A stretch of DNA of 21,946 nucleotides, from positions 1 to 21,946 of the forward strand of contig JAEZCA010000007.1 in NCBI GenBank assembly GCA_023412665.1, in the 5' to 3' direction. The notes beneath the pieces were generated by a model. That model ran no database searches. It saw only the letters and a list, made by a program, of their open reading frames with translations, and was not told where the DNA came from. The DNA comes from Bacillota bacterium (lineage in GTDB: Bacteria > Bacillota > Clostridia > Acetivibrionales > DTU013). The translations under genes and the position numbers were made by a program. Below, piece by piece: positions 15,981 through 21,946 of the stretch. Within the stretch, counting starts at the first letter, position 1. Each line of letters starts with the position of its first letter.

Positions 15981-16080
15981 ACGAAGGCCGGTAGAGTATT
16001 CATGACTGCTTCGCGAACAGCTACTAATCGGCCTTCGTCGTGTCTGCATGTACGAATGCCTGCCGGCCTTTGTTGTGTCT
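15981..16080. repeat. Hairpin and GGCCTT-family repeats after argH
   Basis: ACGAAGGCCG (15981-15990) and CGGCCTTCGT (16029-16038) form a perfect 10-bp stem around a 38-nt loop that contains a further GTAG/CTAC pairing. CGGCCTTCGTCGTGTCT (16029-16045) is repeated with two changes at 16064-16080 (35-nt period). No U-tract follows, so this is not a standard terminator. The repeat resembles 6123-6139 after yfcE (14 of 17 matches). Confidence 0.55.
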
Positions 16081-16092
16081 TTCCGCTGCAAT

Positions 16093-16116
16093 AAAAAAAC
16101 CCGGGTTCACCGGGCT
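16093..16116 (-). terminator. Rho-independent terminator of the 119-aa protein gene
   Basis: On the minus strand AGCCCGG (16116-16110) pairs with CCGGGTT (16104-16098), a 7-bp stem with one G-U, a 5-nt loop and a T-run (16093-16099). It begins 15 nt past the stop of the 119-aa gene. Confidence 0.85.
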
Positions 16117-16130
16117 CATGCATCTGGATA

Positions 16131-16490
16131 TTACTTCTGTTTGACCTTCTTGTCGAGGGCCTTACCCAGACTGTACCATGAGTCCCGCAGCTTGAATCTC
16201 AGTTCTTCATCAAATGTGCGTTCAATGACATCATTAAGGTTTCGTCTCATTTCGCTGTACTCTACAAATACGAATTCTTCCTTAAGAAGCAGTTCTTCCA
16301 TATCATTGATCCAGTTCGCTATATGCTCCCTGCCTAAAAAGTCATTCTCCGGAAGCTTCTTTTTCAGGTGTGCAACAACCAGCTTAACCGCTTTACGCTT
16401 TACATCATTATCTGTTTGAACTTTTTTTACTGTTTTCTTTTCCTTGACAACTGTTGGTTTTACAGTGCTTTCATTTTTCTGAACAGCCAT
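16131..16490 (-). CDS. Unrecognised small basic cytoplasmic protein (119 aa)
   Basis: GGGGAG lies 7 nt before the ATG. The first about 35 residues are Lys/Val/Thr-rich and likely disordered (repeated V-K-E-K-K, V-K-K-V). The remainder (about 36-119) is rich in charged residues with a helical pattern and includes KKKLPENDFLGREHIANWI and FDEELRFKLRDSW. No signal peptide or membrane segment. No family recognised; the basic tail could suit nucleic-acid or polyanion binding, but this is speculation. It has a good promoter just downstream of sbcC and a terminator of its own, so it is probably a separate unit and a real expressed gene. Confidence 0.75.
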   Translation of the reverse strand: MAVQKNESTVKPTVVKEKKTVKKVQTDNDVKRKAVKLVVAHLKKKLPENDFLGREHIANWINDMEELLLKEEFVFVEYSEMRRNLNDVIERTFDEELRFKLRDSWYSLGKALDKKVKQK

Positions 16491-16574
16491 CCTATCACTC
16501 CCCTAATGCATAATCAATTATTACCTGCTTGTGCTTCCATGAATAATGACGATAAGCTTAAGCTGACAATAACA

Positions 16575-16603
16575 ATTATATAATAATATGGTTATAATTG
16601 CAA
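16575..16603 (-). promoter_or_regulatory. Sigma-A-type promoter for the 119-aa protein gene
   Basis: Minus-strand TTGCAA (16603-16598), a 17-nt spacer and a perfect TATAAT (16580-16575). It lies between the sbcC stop and the 119-aa gene, with a leader of about 80 nt. Confidence 0.6.
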
Positions 16604-16620
16604 ACTTTATACCTTGTAGC

Positions 16621-19600
16621 TCATGCCTTTTCAATCGCGACCCTGCTGCCGTCGCCGGCGAAATTCGGCGGTATCACGGTCAGACGTCGGCCGATCCTTG
16701 CTTTAAGCTCAGGCACATGGCTTATCACCCCGATCACACGCTGGTTGCTGCTCAGCCTCTCAAGAGAATCCAGGACCGTATCGAGAAGCTCCTGGTCCAG
16801 CGTACCGAAGCCCTCATCAAGAAAGAAGAATTCCAGCGGGCTCTGCCCCTTGAGCTGTATCTGTTCGGACAAGGCCAGCGCCAGTGAAAGCGAGGTCAGG
16901 AAGGTCTCTCCTCCTGACAGCGACGCCACCATCCTGTGTATTCCGCCGTTTGCATTGTCCCTTATGATAAAACCGGATTCGGCATCCAGTTCCAGTGCAT
17001 ACCTGTGTCTGGTGATATCATCCAGTGCTGCTGATGCATTTGCCGCAACATAGCGAAGCCTTTCCTCCGCAATGTAGTCAATAAAGCTGTTGTCCTTGCC
17101 GCGTTTTGCATTAAGATGCTTCTGTATCTGATCGAAAAGTCCGTACTTGTGGTTGACTTCATTATACTCCTTCTTAATCCCCATCCATTTTTGATGCTTT
17201 ACCTTAATAGTGCTGTAATGGCTCTTGGCAACCTCACAGGCTGAAACGCAGTTTTTCGACCGCTCCTCAAGCTCAGCATAGGAGAGCTCTATCTGCTCCC
17301 ATTCCACTCTGGTTATAGTCCGTGGACCAAGCTTTTTCTCCAGCAGCTGCTTTTGTGCCGTTAAATTCAGCATTATCTGATCATACTGATCTATCTCCGT
17401 TTTCAGTGCATTCTGATCCTCCGGCTTAAGAATACTGGCCTCTGCCTCTTCCGGACCGGTGAAGCCATTTTGAGCGAGGGAAGCTGTCAGCTTGGCATTC
17501 TCTTTTTGCAGGTTTTCTGTATAAATGCTCTGCTGATTCACAAGCAGCGATTTCTTTGTATTGAGCTCATTGCTGAGCCTCTCCAGCATTTCAAGCCTTT
17601 GTGTGTATTCCCTATCCTCAGCGGCAATGCGCCTTAATTTTTCATCTATGGAACGTATGCCCTCTTCGATGTCGGCCCCACCTGTCAATTCTATCAGCTT
17701 TGTTTCCTTTTCCTTCAATTGAGCTGCCAAACCACCGATGTCGGTCTCCAGTCTTATACGCTTCGCATTAAGCTTTGCAAGCTCTTCATTTGACTGATCG
17801 ATCTTGATTCTGGTCTCGTCAACAAGCTTTCGTACCTTTTCCAATTCCGTCTCTATCCGGTTAAGGCTGCGGTCATTTTCTGCCAGTCTGGCCAGTTCGG
17901 CTGCAGCACTGGTCAACGAATGGCGCAGCAGGAATTCAGAGTGTTTCAGGCGAAGGCCTGCCAGCTTTTCTGCCAGTGCCTCCAATTCCTTGACCAAAAG
18001 CGCTGCATTGTCTTGATTGACCTTTAACTCGGATTTCACTCCGTTTTCAGCGATCCTCAGCGATGCGACCGCATTATTATGCCTGTCTGAACGCTCCTTG
18101 AGCTCGTTCTGCTCCTTCTCCCAGTCCTCGATGGCCTGGAGCTTTTCATTGACTGAAACATCAGCCTTATCAATTTCCTGCCGGAGCTGTTCGGGCTCCA
18201 GATCCTTCAGCTTTTCAGGAAGCTTCTGTCTTTCAGTTTCATATTCGCTCGTCTTCTGCTCCATCTCCCGGACTGCCAGCTCCGCCTGCTCATGTCTGGC
18301 TTTAAGGCTCTCTGCAAAAATCAGCGCATTCCTATCCGCTTCCCTGAATTCATTTTCAGCATCAGCAAGCTTGCTGCGAGCATCATCCGTCTTTTTTTCT
18401 AGAACGGCAAATTCTTCAGCGCTGTCATGGGCGGCAGGCCGGGGATGGGATGCCGAACCGCATACCGGACAAGGCTCTCCTTCCTTCAGCTTCTTTGACA
18501 GGGTATAGGCTGAATGCCTGTCAAGCTCCTGCAGACACCGTTCAAGCTCCAAACGGCTCCTTTCACATACATCGGCAGCCGCTGCCCTTGCTTTTTCGAG
18601 TTCCCGGCACCTGCTCTCCATATCCTTCAGAACCGATTTGTGACCTTCATTTTTTGAACTGCACTGCTCAATTTCCTTTCTTTTGTGCAGCATCATCTGG
18701 TATACACTCTGTGCCATACGCACACGATCGATCATTTTAAAGACAGATGTCCTGTCCCCGGGCTTTCCCGCTGCAAGCACCTGTAGGCTCGCAGCCAGCT
18801 CCTCCTGGGTTTTCAGGCTGTCAGCTATCTCCTGTCTTATGCCGGCAAGCTTCCTTTCAAGCTCCCCTGTCGTATTGCTGATGACCGCCTTCCTTGACTG
18901 AAGCTCCATCCGGTTTTTATCCAATGCTGCAATCTCGCTTTCAAGGGCGGCTCCCTCCTGTATTTCGCGCCTGTATTCGGGCTTGGTCTTAAGGGCTTCA
19001 GCTTCCGCTGCAAGCTCGTTCAGCCTTTTTTTCAGCAAGTCATGCTCACCGACGGCCTTTTTTATTTCTTCAGTCCTGGCATCGGAAGCTTTGGTGACTT
19101 CGGCCGCTGACAGCTTCAGACCGCCCATCCTGTCCGACAATGAACCCATCTCGTTTCTAATACCAAGGGCATCAGTAAGCCTGGTCCTGTGTTCGACCAG
19201 CTTTGGCTGTCCTACAGCCGCTTCATTCCTGACTCTTTCATATCCTGTCCTTGTCTCGGTCAGGCTTGCAATTATGCCAGGTAATTCTGCCAGTACATCT
19301 CGCAGCTGGGCATTTGTAACCTCCAGCTTTCTGCTAAGCTCAGCGGTTTGATTTATCATGGCAGCCAGCCCGTCAGCTCTGACCGCTTTATCAAGCCGCT
19401 GCTTCTTTTCAGTGATTTCGCGCTCCTGTGCTCTGTGTAAAATTACCTTCCTGTCAATATGCTCAAGATCGCTCACCAGATCCCAGACCTCTTTAGCCTG
19501 ATTGAAGACAGTCTCACTGGCCTTTAATTCCTTCTTGGCATTGTCTCTGGCCTGCACCGCGGCATCCATCACTTTTTTAGCTTCCTCAAGCGCTTCCGCA

Positions 19601-20244
19601 GAGGCATCTGCATATCCCAACAACTCACCTGTCAGCACATCGAGCCTGCTTCTTAGTCCGGATATTCTCCTGGCGATTTTGTCAGTGAGCTGCCTTCCGT
19701 ATTCCTCCAGATAGAATATTCTTTCCAGCATTCCCCTTCTCTCTGAATTGTTCAGCAGGAGGAATTCCTGAAAGCTGTTCTGGGGGATCACCACCGCCCT
19801 TGTGAAATCCTCGCTGTTCAGGCCCAGCAAATCCCTGATTCTGGAGCTGGCCTCAGTTGCCTTGTCACACAGCGGTATCTCTCCGTCGGCTGTCAGTTCG
19901 ATCAGGCGAACCACCTTGGGCTCACATGCATTCGGCGAATTCTTTTTTCTTTGATAAGTCCTCTCTACCCTGTAGCTTGTCCTTGTGCCATTTCTGTTAA
20001 GCTCAAAGGTAAACGCCACTCTGGCCTTGCTGCACCTGGAATTAATGATCCCCTGGGTGCCTCCCTCGGCTCGCTTGACCCTGCCGTACAAGGCAAAGGT
20101 TATGGCATCGAGTATGGTGGACTTGCCGCTGCCGGTGGGTCCGAAAATGCCGAACAGTCCGGCTTCTCCCAGCGTATCGAAATCTATGGTCTGAGCCTGG
20201 GTAAAGCTCTGCAGTCCCTCTATCTCAAGAAGCTTAGGTCTCAT
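16621..20244 (-). CDS. sbcC: Exonuclease subunit SbcC (Rad50-like SMC ATPase)
   Basis: The ATPase and tether half of the SbcCD nuclease, which opens hairpins and trims double-strand ends. The start is ATG 20244 (MRPKLLEIEGLQSFT), which overlaps the sbcD end by 11 nt and follows GGAGGCGGAG within sbcD, implying translational coupling. Seen: Walker A GPTGSGKST (35-43), long Glu/Lys/Leu coiled coils on both sides of the zinc hook C592-P-V-C595, the ABC signature LSGGETF (about 1108) and Walker B FFFLDEGFGTLD (about 1139), with VISHV near the end. At 1207 aa it is somewhat longer than Bacillus or E. coli SbcC, probably from longer coiled coil. Confidence 0.96.
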   Translation of the reverse strand: MRPKLLEIEGLQSFTQAQTIDFDTLGEAGLFGIFGPTGSGKSTILDAITFALYGRVKRAEGGTQGIINSRCSKARVAFTFELNRNGTRTSYRVERTYQRKKNSPNACEPKVVRLIELTADGEIPLCDKATEASSRIRDLLGLNSEDFTRAVVIPQNSFQEFLLLNNSERRGMLERIFYLEEYGRQLTDKIARRISGLRSRLDVLTGELLGYADASAEALEEAKKVMDAAVQARDNAKKELKASETVFNQAKEVWDLVSDLEHIDRKVILHRAQEREITEKKQRLDKAVRADGLAAMINQTAELSRKLEVTNAQLRDVLAELPGIIASLTETRTGYERVRNEAAVGQPKLVEHRTRLTDALGIRNEMGSLSDRMGGLKLSAAEVTKASDARTEEIKKAVGEHDLLKKRLNELAAEAEALKTKPEYRREIQEGAALESEIAALDKNRMELQSRKAVISNTTGELERKLAGIRQEIADSLKTQEELAASLQVLAAGKPGDRTSVFKMIDRVRMAQSVYQMMLHKRKEIEQCSSKNEGHKSVLKDMESRCRELEKARAAAADVCERSRLELERCLQELDRHSAYTLSKKLKEGEPCPVCGSASHPRPAAHDSAEEFAVLEKKTDDARSKLADAENEFREADRNALIFAESLKARHEQAELAVREMEQKTSEYETERQKLPEKLKDLEPEQLRQEIDKADVSVNEKLQAIEDWEKEQNELKERSDRHNNAVASLRIAENGVKSELKVNQDNAALLVKELEALAEKLAGLRLKHSEFLLRHSLTSAAAELARLAENDRSLNRIETELEKVRKLVDETRIKIDQSNEELAKLNAKRIRLETDIGGLAAQLKEKETKLIELTGGADIEEGIRSIDEKLRRIAAEDREYTQRLEMLERLSNELNTKKSLLVNQQSIYTENLQKENAKLTASLAQNGFTGPEEAEASILKPEDQNALKTEIDQYDQIMLNLTAQKQLLEKKLGPRTITRVEWEQIELSYAELEERSKNCVSACEVAKSHYSTIKVKHQKWMGIKKEYNEVNHKYGLFDQIQKHLNAKRGKDNSFIDYIAEERLRYVAANASAALDDITRHRYALELDAESGFIIRDNANGGIHRMVASLSGGETFLTSLSLALALSEQIQLKGQSPLEFFFLDEGFGTLDQELLDTVLDSLERLSSNQRVIGVISHVPELKARIGRRLTVIPPNFAGDGSRVAIEKA

Positions 20245-21646
20245 CAGTCTCCGCCTCCCCTTCCTGTATGCCGGCAATACTGCTGTCAGACTCATCCCGC
20301 CAGCTATCCGCTCTCTTGATGTCATCCCGCTCACTTATCTGACCGCCTATGTCCTCCATCTCACTTTCCTGCCGGTCATCATCCTCCCGGTCACTTCCCT
20401 GCAGGCCGTCTTCCTCCGGGCCAATTTCTTCATGACCGTCGTTGATTATATCAATGAATGCCTCCATCAGCTCATCGGGAATGTCGACCCCCATCCTGTA
20501 TCTGTAATAGTCACGGAACAGTTCGTCTATTTTACGGCCTTCCCTGCTGACAGGACTCATCACTTCCATTTCCTCCGTCATTAATCTCGGGCGAATGTTT
20601 ATGATCCCAGGGTGCAGACTTCTGAGCAGCTTTTGCTCATCCACGGTCAGCACACGATCGGTCAGTATTTCAAGATCCACCCATGCATTTGGATCCCTTC
20701 CTTCTTCACACCATTTTATAGCCTGGCCGATACCCTCCTGTGCGTACCATTTCTTCAAAGGCCTGCCGCAGTCAAGGTAGACTGACTCTATTACGGCCTT
20801 CTCACCCGGTATGGCCTCAACTATAAATACAGCCTTGCTGTAGTCAGCCTCCGAAAAGCTGTAAGCCAGTGGAGATCCTGCATAATATGCAGGACACGGC
20901 GCGCTGCGGATCTGCTGAGGCCTGTGGAGATGGCCCAATGCCGCATAATGCGCTTTTTCAGGCAATACAGCCGGATCGACAGTCATTGCTCCTCCCACCT
21001 GCAGTGTTCTTTCTGAGTCGGATGTGCTGCCTCCCAACAGGAATAGATGGGAAATGACCAAATTAACCGTATCCTCCCTGAATTTACCGGAAAGCTCTGA
21101 GAGAATGCTGCCGATCCTTTCTGAATAGGCTTTCTGGAGTTCACCCTCATCAGCCTTTTCTGTGAGCAGCTCCTCGAGCCTTGACTCGGACGGATACGGC
21201 ATGGCAATAATAACAGCATTGCTGTCATTTCCTGGTATACTGATTTCAAGCCAGCCCGGTCCGGAATCGACGATATTGATGCCTGCTGCATCCGTTTTAT
21301 ACATGCCTGCATCGCTTCCCGGGTAGCCAAGCAGTATTATTCCGTTTTTATATGCAAGAGGGCTTGAGGCACACAGTCTGTCGGGATTATCATGGTTGCC
21401 TGCTATAACTATCACAGCCCTTTTCCCTTTGCCCCCCAGCCTGTCCATAGCCTCGTAAAACAACTCCTCCGCAGCAGCCGAGGGATTGTAGGTGTCGTAT
21501 ATATCACCTGCTATCAATACAATATCAATTTCCTTCTCATCTGTCAGATTCACCAGGCAGTCAATAAAACTGCGCTGTTCGTCGATCCGGCTGATATGCT
21601 CAAGACTTCTGCCAAGATGCCAGTCCGAAGTATGCAGTATCCGCAT
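20234..21646 (-). CDS. sbcD: Exonuclease subunit SbcD (Mre11-like nuclease) with repetitive acidic tail
   Basis: The Mn-dependent nuclease partner of SbcC. Phosphoesterase motifs are complete: SDWHLGR (D8, H10), IAGDIYD, IAGNHD, ISHLF and ALGHLHRPQ. The cap/C-terminal domain (about 300-400) reaches the length of typical SbcD (about 390-400 aa). Residues about 400-470 are an extra Asp/Glu/Ser/Gln-rich tail containing three 10-residue repeats, encoded by a 30-bp tandem repeat. GGGAGG lies 9 nt before the ATG. First gene of sbcD-sbcC. An extended -10 and paired inverted repeats lie just upstream. Confidence 0.96.
   Translation of the reverse strand: MRILHTSDWHLGRSLEHISRIDEQRSFIDCLVNLTDEKEIDIVLIAGDIYDTYNPSAAAEELFYEAMDRLGGKGKRAVIVIAGNHDNPDRLCASSPLAYKNGIILLGYPGSDAGMYKTDAAGINIVDSGPGWLEISIPGNDSNAVIIAMPYPSESRLEELLTEKADEGELQKAYSERIGSILSELSGKFREDTVNLVISHLFLLGGSTSDSERTLQVGGAMTVDPAVLPEKAHYAALGHLHRPQQIRSAPCPAYYAGSPLAYSFSEADYSKAVFIVEAIPGEKAVIESVYLDCGRPLKKWYAQEGIGQAIKWCEEGRDPNAWVDLEILTDRVLTVDEQKLLRSLHPGIINIRPRLMTEEMEVMSPVSREGRKIDELFRDYYRYRMGVDIPDELMEAFIDIINDGHEEIGPEEDGLQGSDREDDDRQESEMEDIGGQISERDDIKRADSWRDESDSSIAGIQEGEAETDET
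20331..20420. repeat. In-frame 30-bp tandem repeat, three copies, in the 3' end of sbcD
   Basis: Units at 20331-20360, 20361-20390 and 20391-20420 all start TCACTT on plus and keep a CCTCC-type segment near position 23-27. On the coding strand they give PEEDGLQGSD, REDDDRQESE and MEDIGGQISE (residues about 410-439). Consensus x-E-E/D-D-x-x-Q-x-S-D/E. Confidence 0.85.
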
Positions 21647-21680
21647 GAGGTAATACCTCCCATAGCAATGATGGAGCCTG

Positions 21681-21730
21681 TCAGGTATGAATCCGCCCGT
21701 AAATGCCGGATATACCTGATGTCCGGCATT
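21681..21730 (-). promoter_or_regulatory. Interlocked inverted repeats in the sbcD upstream region
   Basis: On the minus strand AATGCCGGA (21730-21722) pairs perfectly with TCCGGCATT (21710-21702), a 9-bp stem with an 11-nt loop. Eight loop bases, TCAGGTAT (21719-21712), pair perfectly with ATACCTGA (21688-21681) further downstream. In RNA this is an H-type pseudoknot (2-nt, 1-nt and 13-nt connectors) ending about 25 nt before the sbcD ribosome binding site. In DNA it could instead be two overlapping operators. Confidence 0.5.
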
Positions 21731-21736
21731 ATAACA
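21728..21736 (-). promoter_or_regulatory. Extended -10 candidate upstream of sbcD
   Basis: Minus-strand TGTTATAAT (21736-21728) fits the TGnTATAAT extended -10. There is no good -35 at 16-18 nt. If used, transcription would start near 21721, inside the inverted repeat, about 75 nt before the sbcD ATG. Confidence 0.35.
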
Positions 21737-21764
21737 CTTCGGTTCAAAGAATTTTTTTCGTTAC

Positions 21765-21915
21765 GCGATAATTTGCCTTGCAAATTACGCTTAGTAGAAA
21801 AATTTTCTTACCAAGTCACAAAGTATCCAAAGGATATTTTGTGATACAGCAGTGTTTCAATTTCCAATGGGGGCATACCCCCATACCCCCTCGCTGCAGG
21901 CGAAATGAATTCGCC
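21765..21915. repeat. Cluster of four palindromes upstream of sbcD
   Basis: Four hairpins follow each other. 21765-21790: an 11-bp stem GCG(A)TAATTTGC/GCAAATTACGC with loop CTT. 21816-21844: a 13-bp stem with one G-U and loop AAA. 21867-21884: ATGGGGG-CATA-CCCCCAT. 21899-21915: GGCGAA-ATGAA-TTCGCC. No gene is seen from 21647 to the window end. The dense palindromes look like an intergenic repeat element or the edge of one, rather than a single terminator. Confidence 0.6.
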
Positions 21916-21946
21916 CTACGCTACACTCCGTGCGCCACGCCTAAAC

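Noticed and set aside
15494..16123. Minus-strand open frame of 209 aa opposite the end of argH
   Set aside because: It overlaps well-supported argH and the downstream terminator, and its sequence is Cys/His-rich noise typical of an antisense frame.
20331..20420. CRISPR-like array in sbcD
   Set aside because: The 30-bp units are contiguous without spacers and stay in frame in a real protein, so they are a coding minisatellite.
21728..21750. LexA/DinR-like box (GAACCGAAGTGTT) upstream of sbcD
   Set aside because: Only the GAAC half-site is good; the second half matches GTTC at two of four positions, so SOS control is not supported.

Overview
The window reads as a chromosomal stretch from a spore-forming, Gram-positive member of the Clostridia. 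The supporting signs are a GerM-type germination/sporulation lipoprotein, a secreted AMIN-domain cell-wall amidase, lipobox lipoproteins, strong AGGAGG-like ribosome binding sites, Bacillota-like gene order and moderate GC (judged by eye). No phage, CRISPR, rRNA or tRNA genes are visible. Most genes lie on the minus strand; only argG and argH are on plus.

Region by region. (1) 1-814 is the 5' part of a minus-strand gene, cut by the window edge, for a probable PD-(D/E)XK (DUF559-like) nuclease-fold protein. Its start abuts a 157-bp MITE-like element with about 28-bp inverted ends (832-988), whose outward end appears to supply the -35 of the gene's promoter. (2) 989-1653 holds gene-poor DNA, then two tiny membrane-protein genes. 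(3) 1873-5849 holds asnB and a large FG-GAP-like lipoprotein, separated by a terminator. (4) 6139-10638 is a colinear group: amidase, gerM-like, rdgB, yfcE. It resembles the Bacillus gerM-rph-rdgB-yfcE cluster but has no rph. (5) 10826-13070 is ruvC-ruvA-ruvB (Holliday-junction processing), closed by a strong terminator. (6) 13103-15967 is argG then argH (the last two steps of arginine synthesis), divergent from ruvC. The shared intergenic region carries two good ArgR-box candidates on fully overlapping divergent promoters. (7) 16131-21646 is sbcD-sbcC (Mre11-Rad50-type nuclease, overlapping by 11 nt) followed by an unrecognised 119-aa gene. (8) 21681-21946 is a run of palindromes upstream of sbcD, including a perfect pseudoknot-type pairing.

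Together the window combines housekeeping DNA repair (ruvCAB, sbcCD), nucleotide-pool cleaning (rdgB), amino-acid synthesis (asnB, argGH) and envelope or spore functions (amidase, GerM). I see no clear new multi-gene defence or metabolic system. The less ordinary signals are non-coding: the MITE-like element with its hybrid promoter, a dispersed GGCCTT repeat family, the ARG boxes between ruvC and argG, the sbcD leader structure, and a 30-bp coding minisatellite in sbcD.
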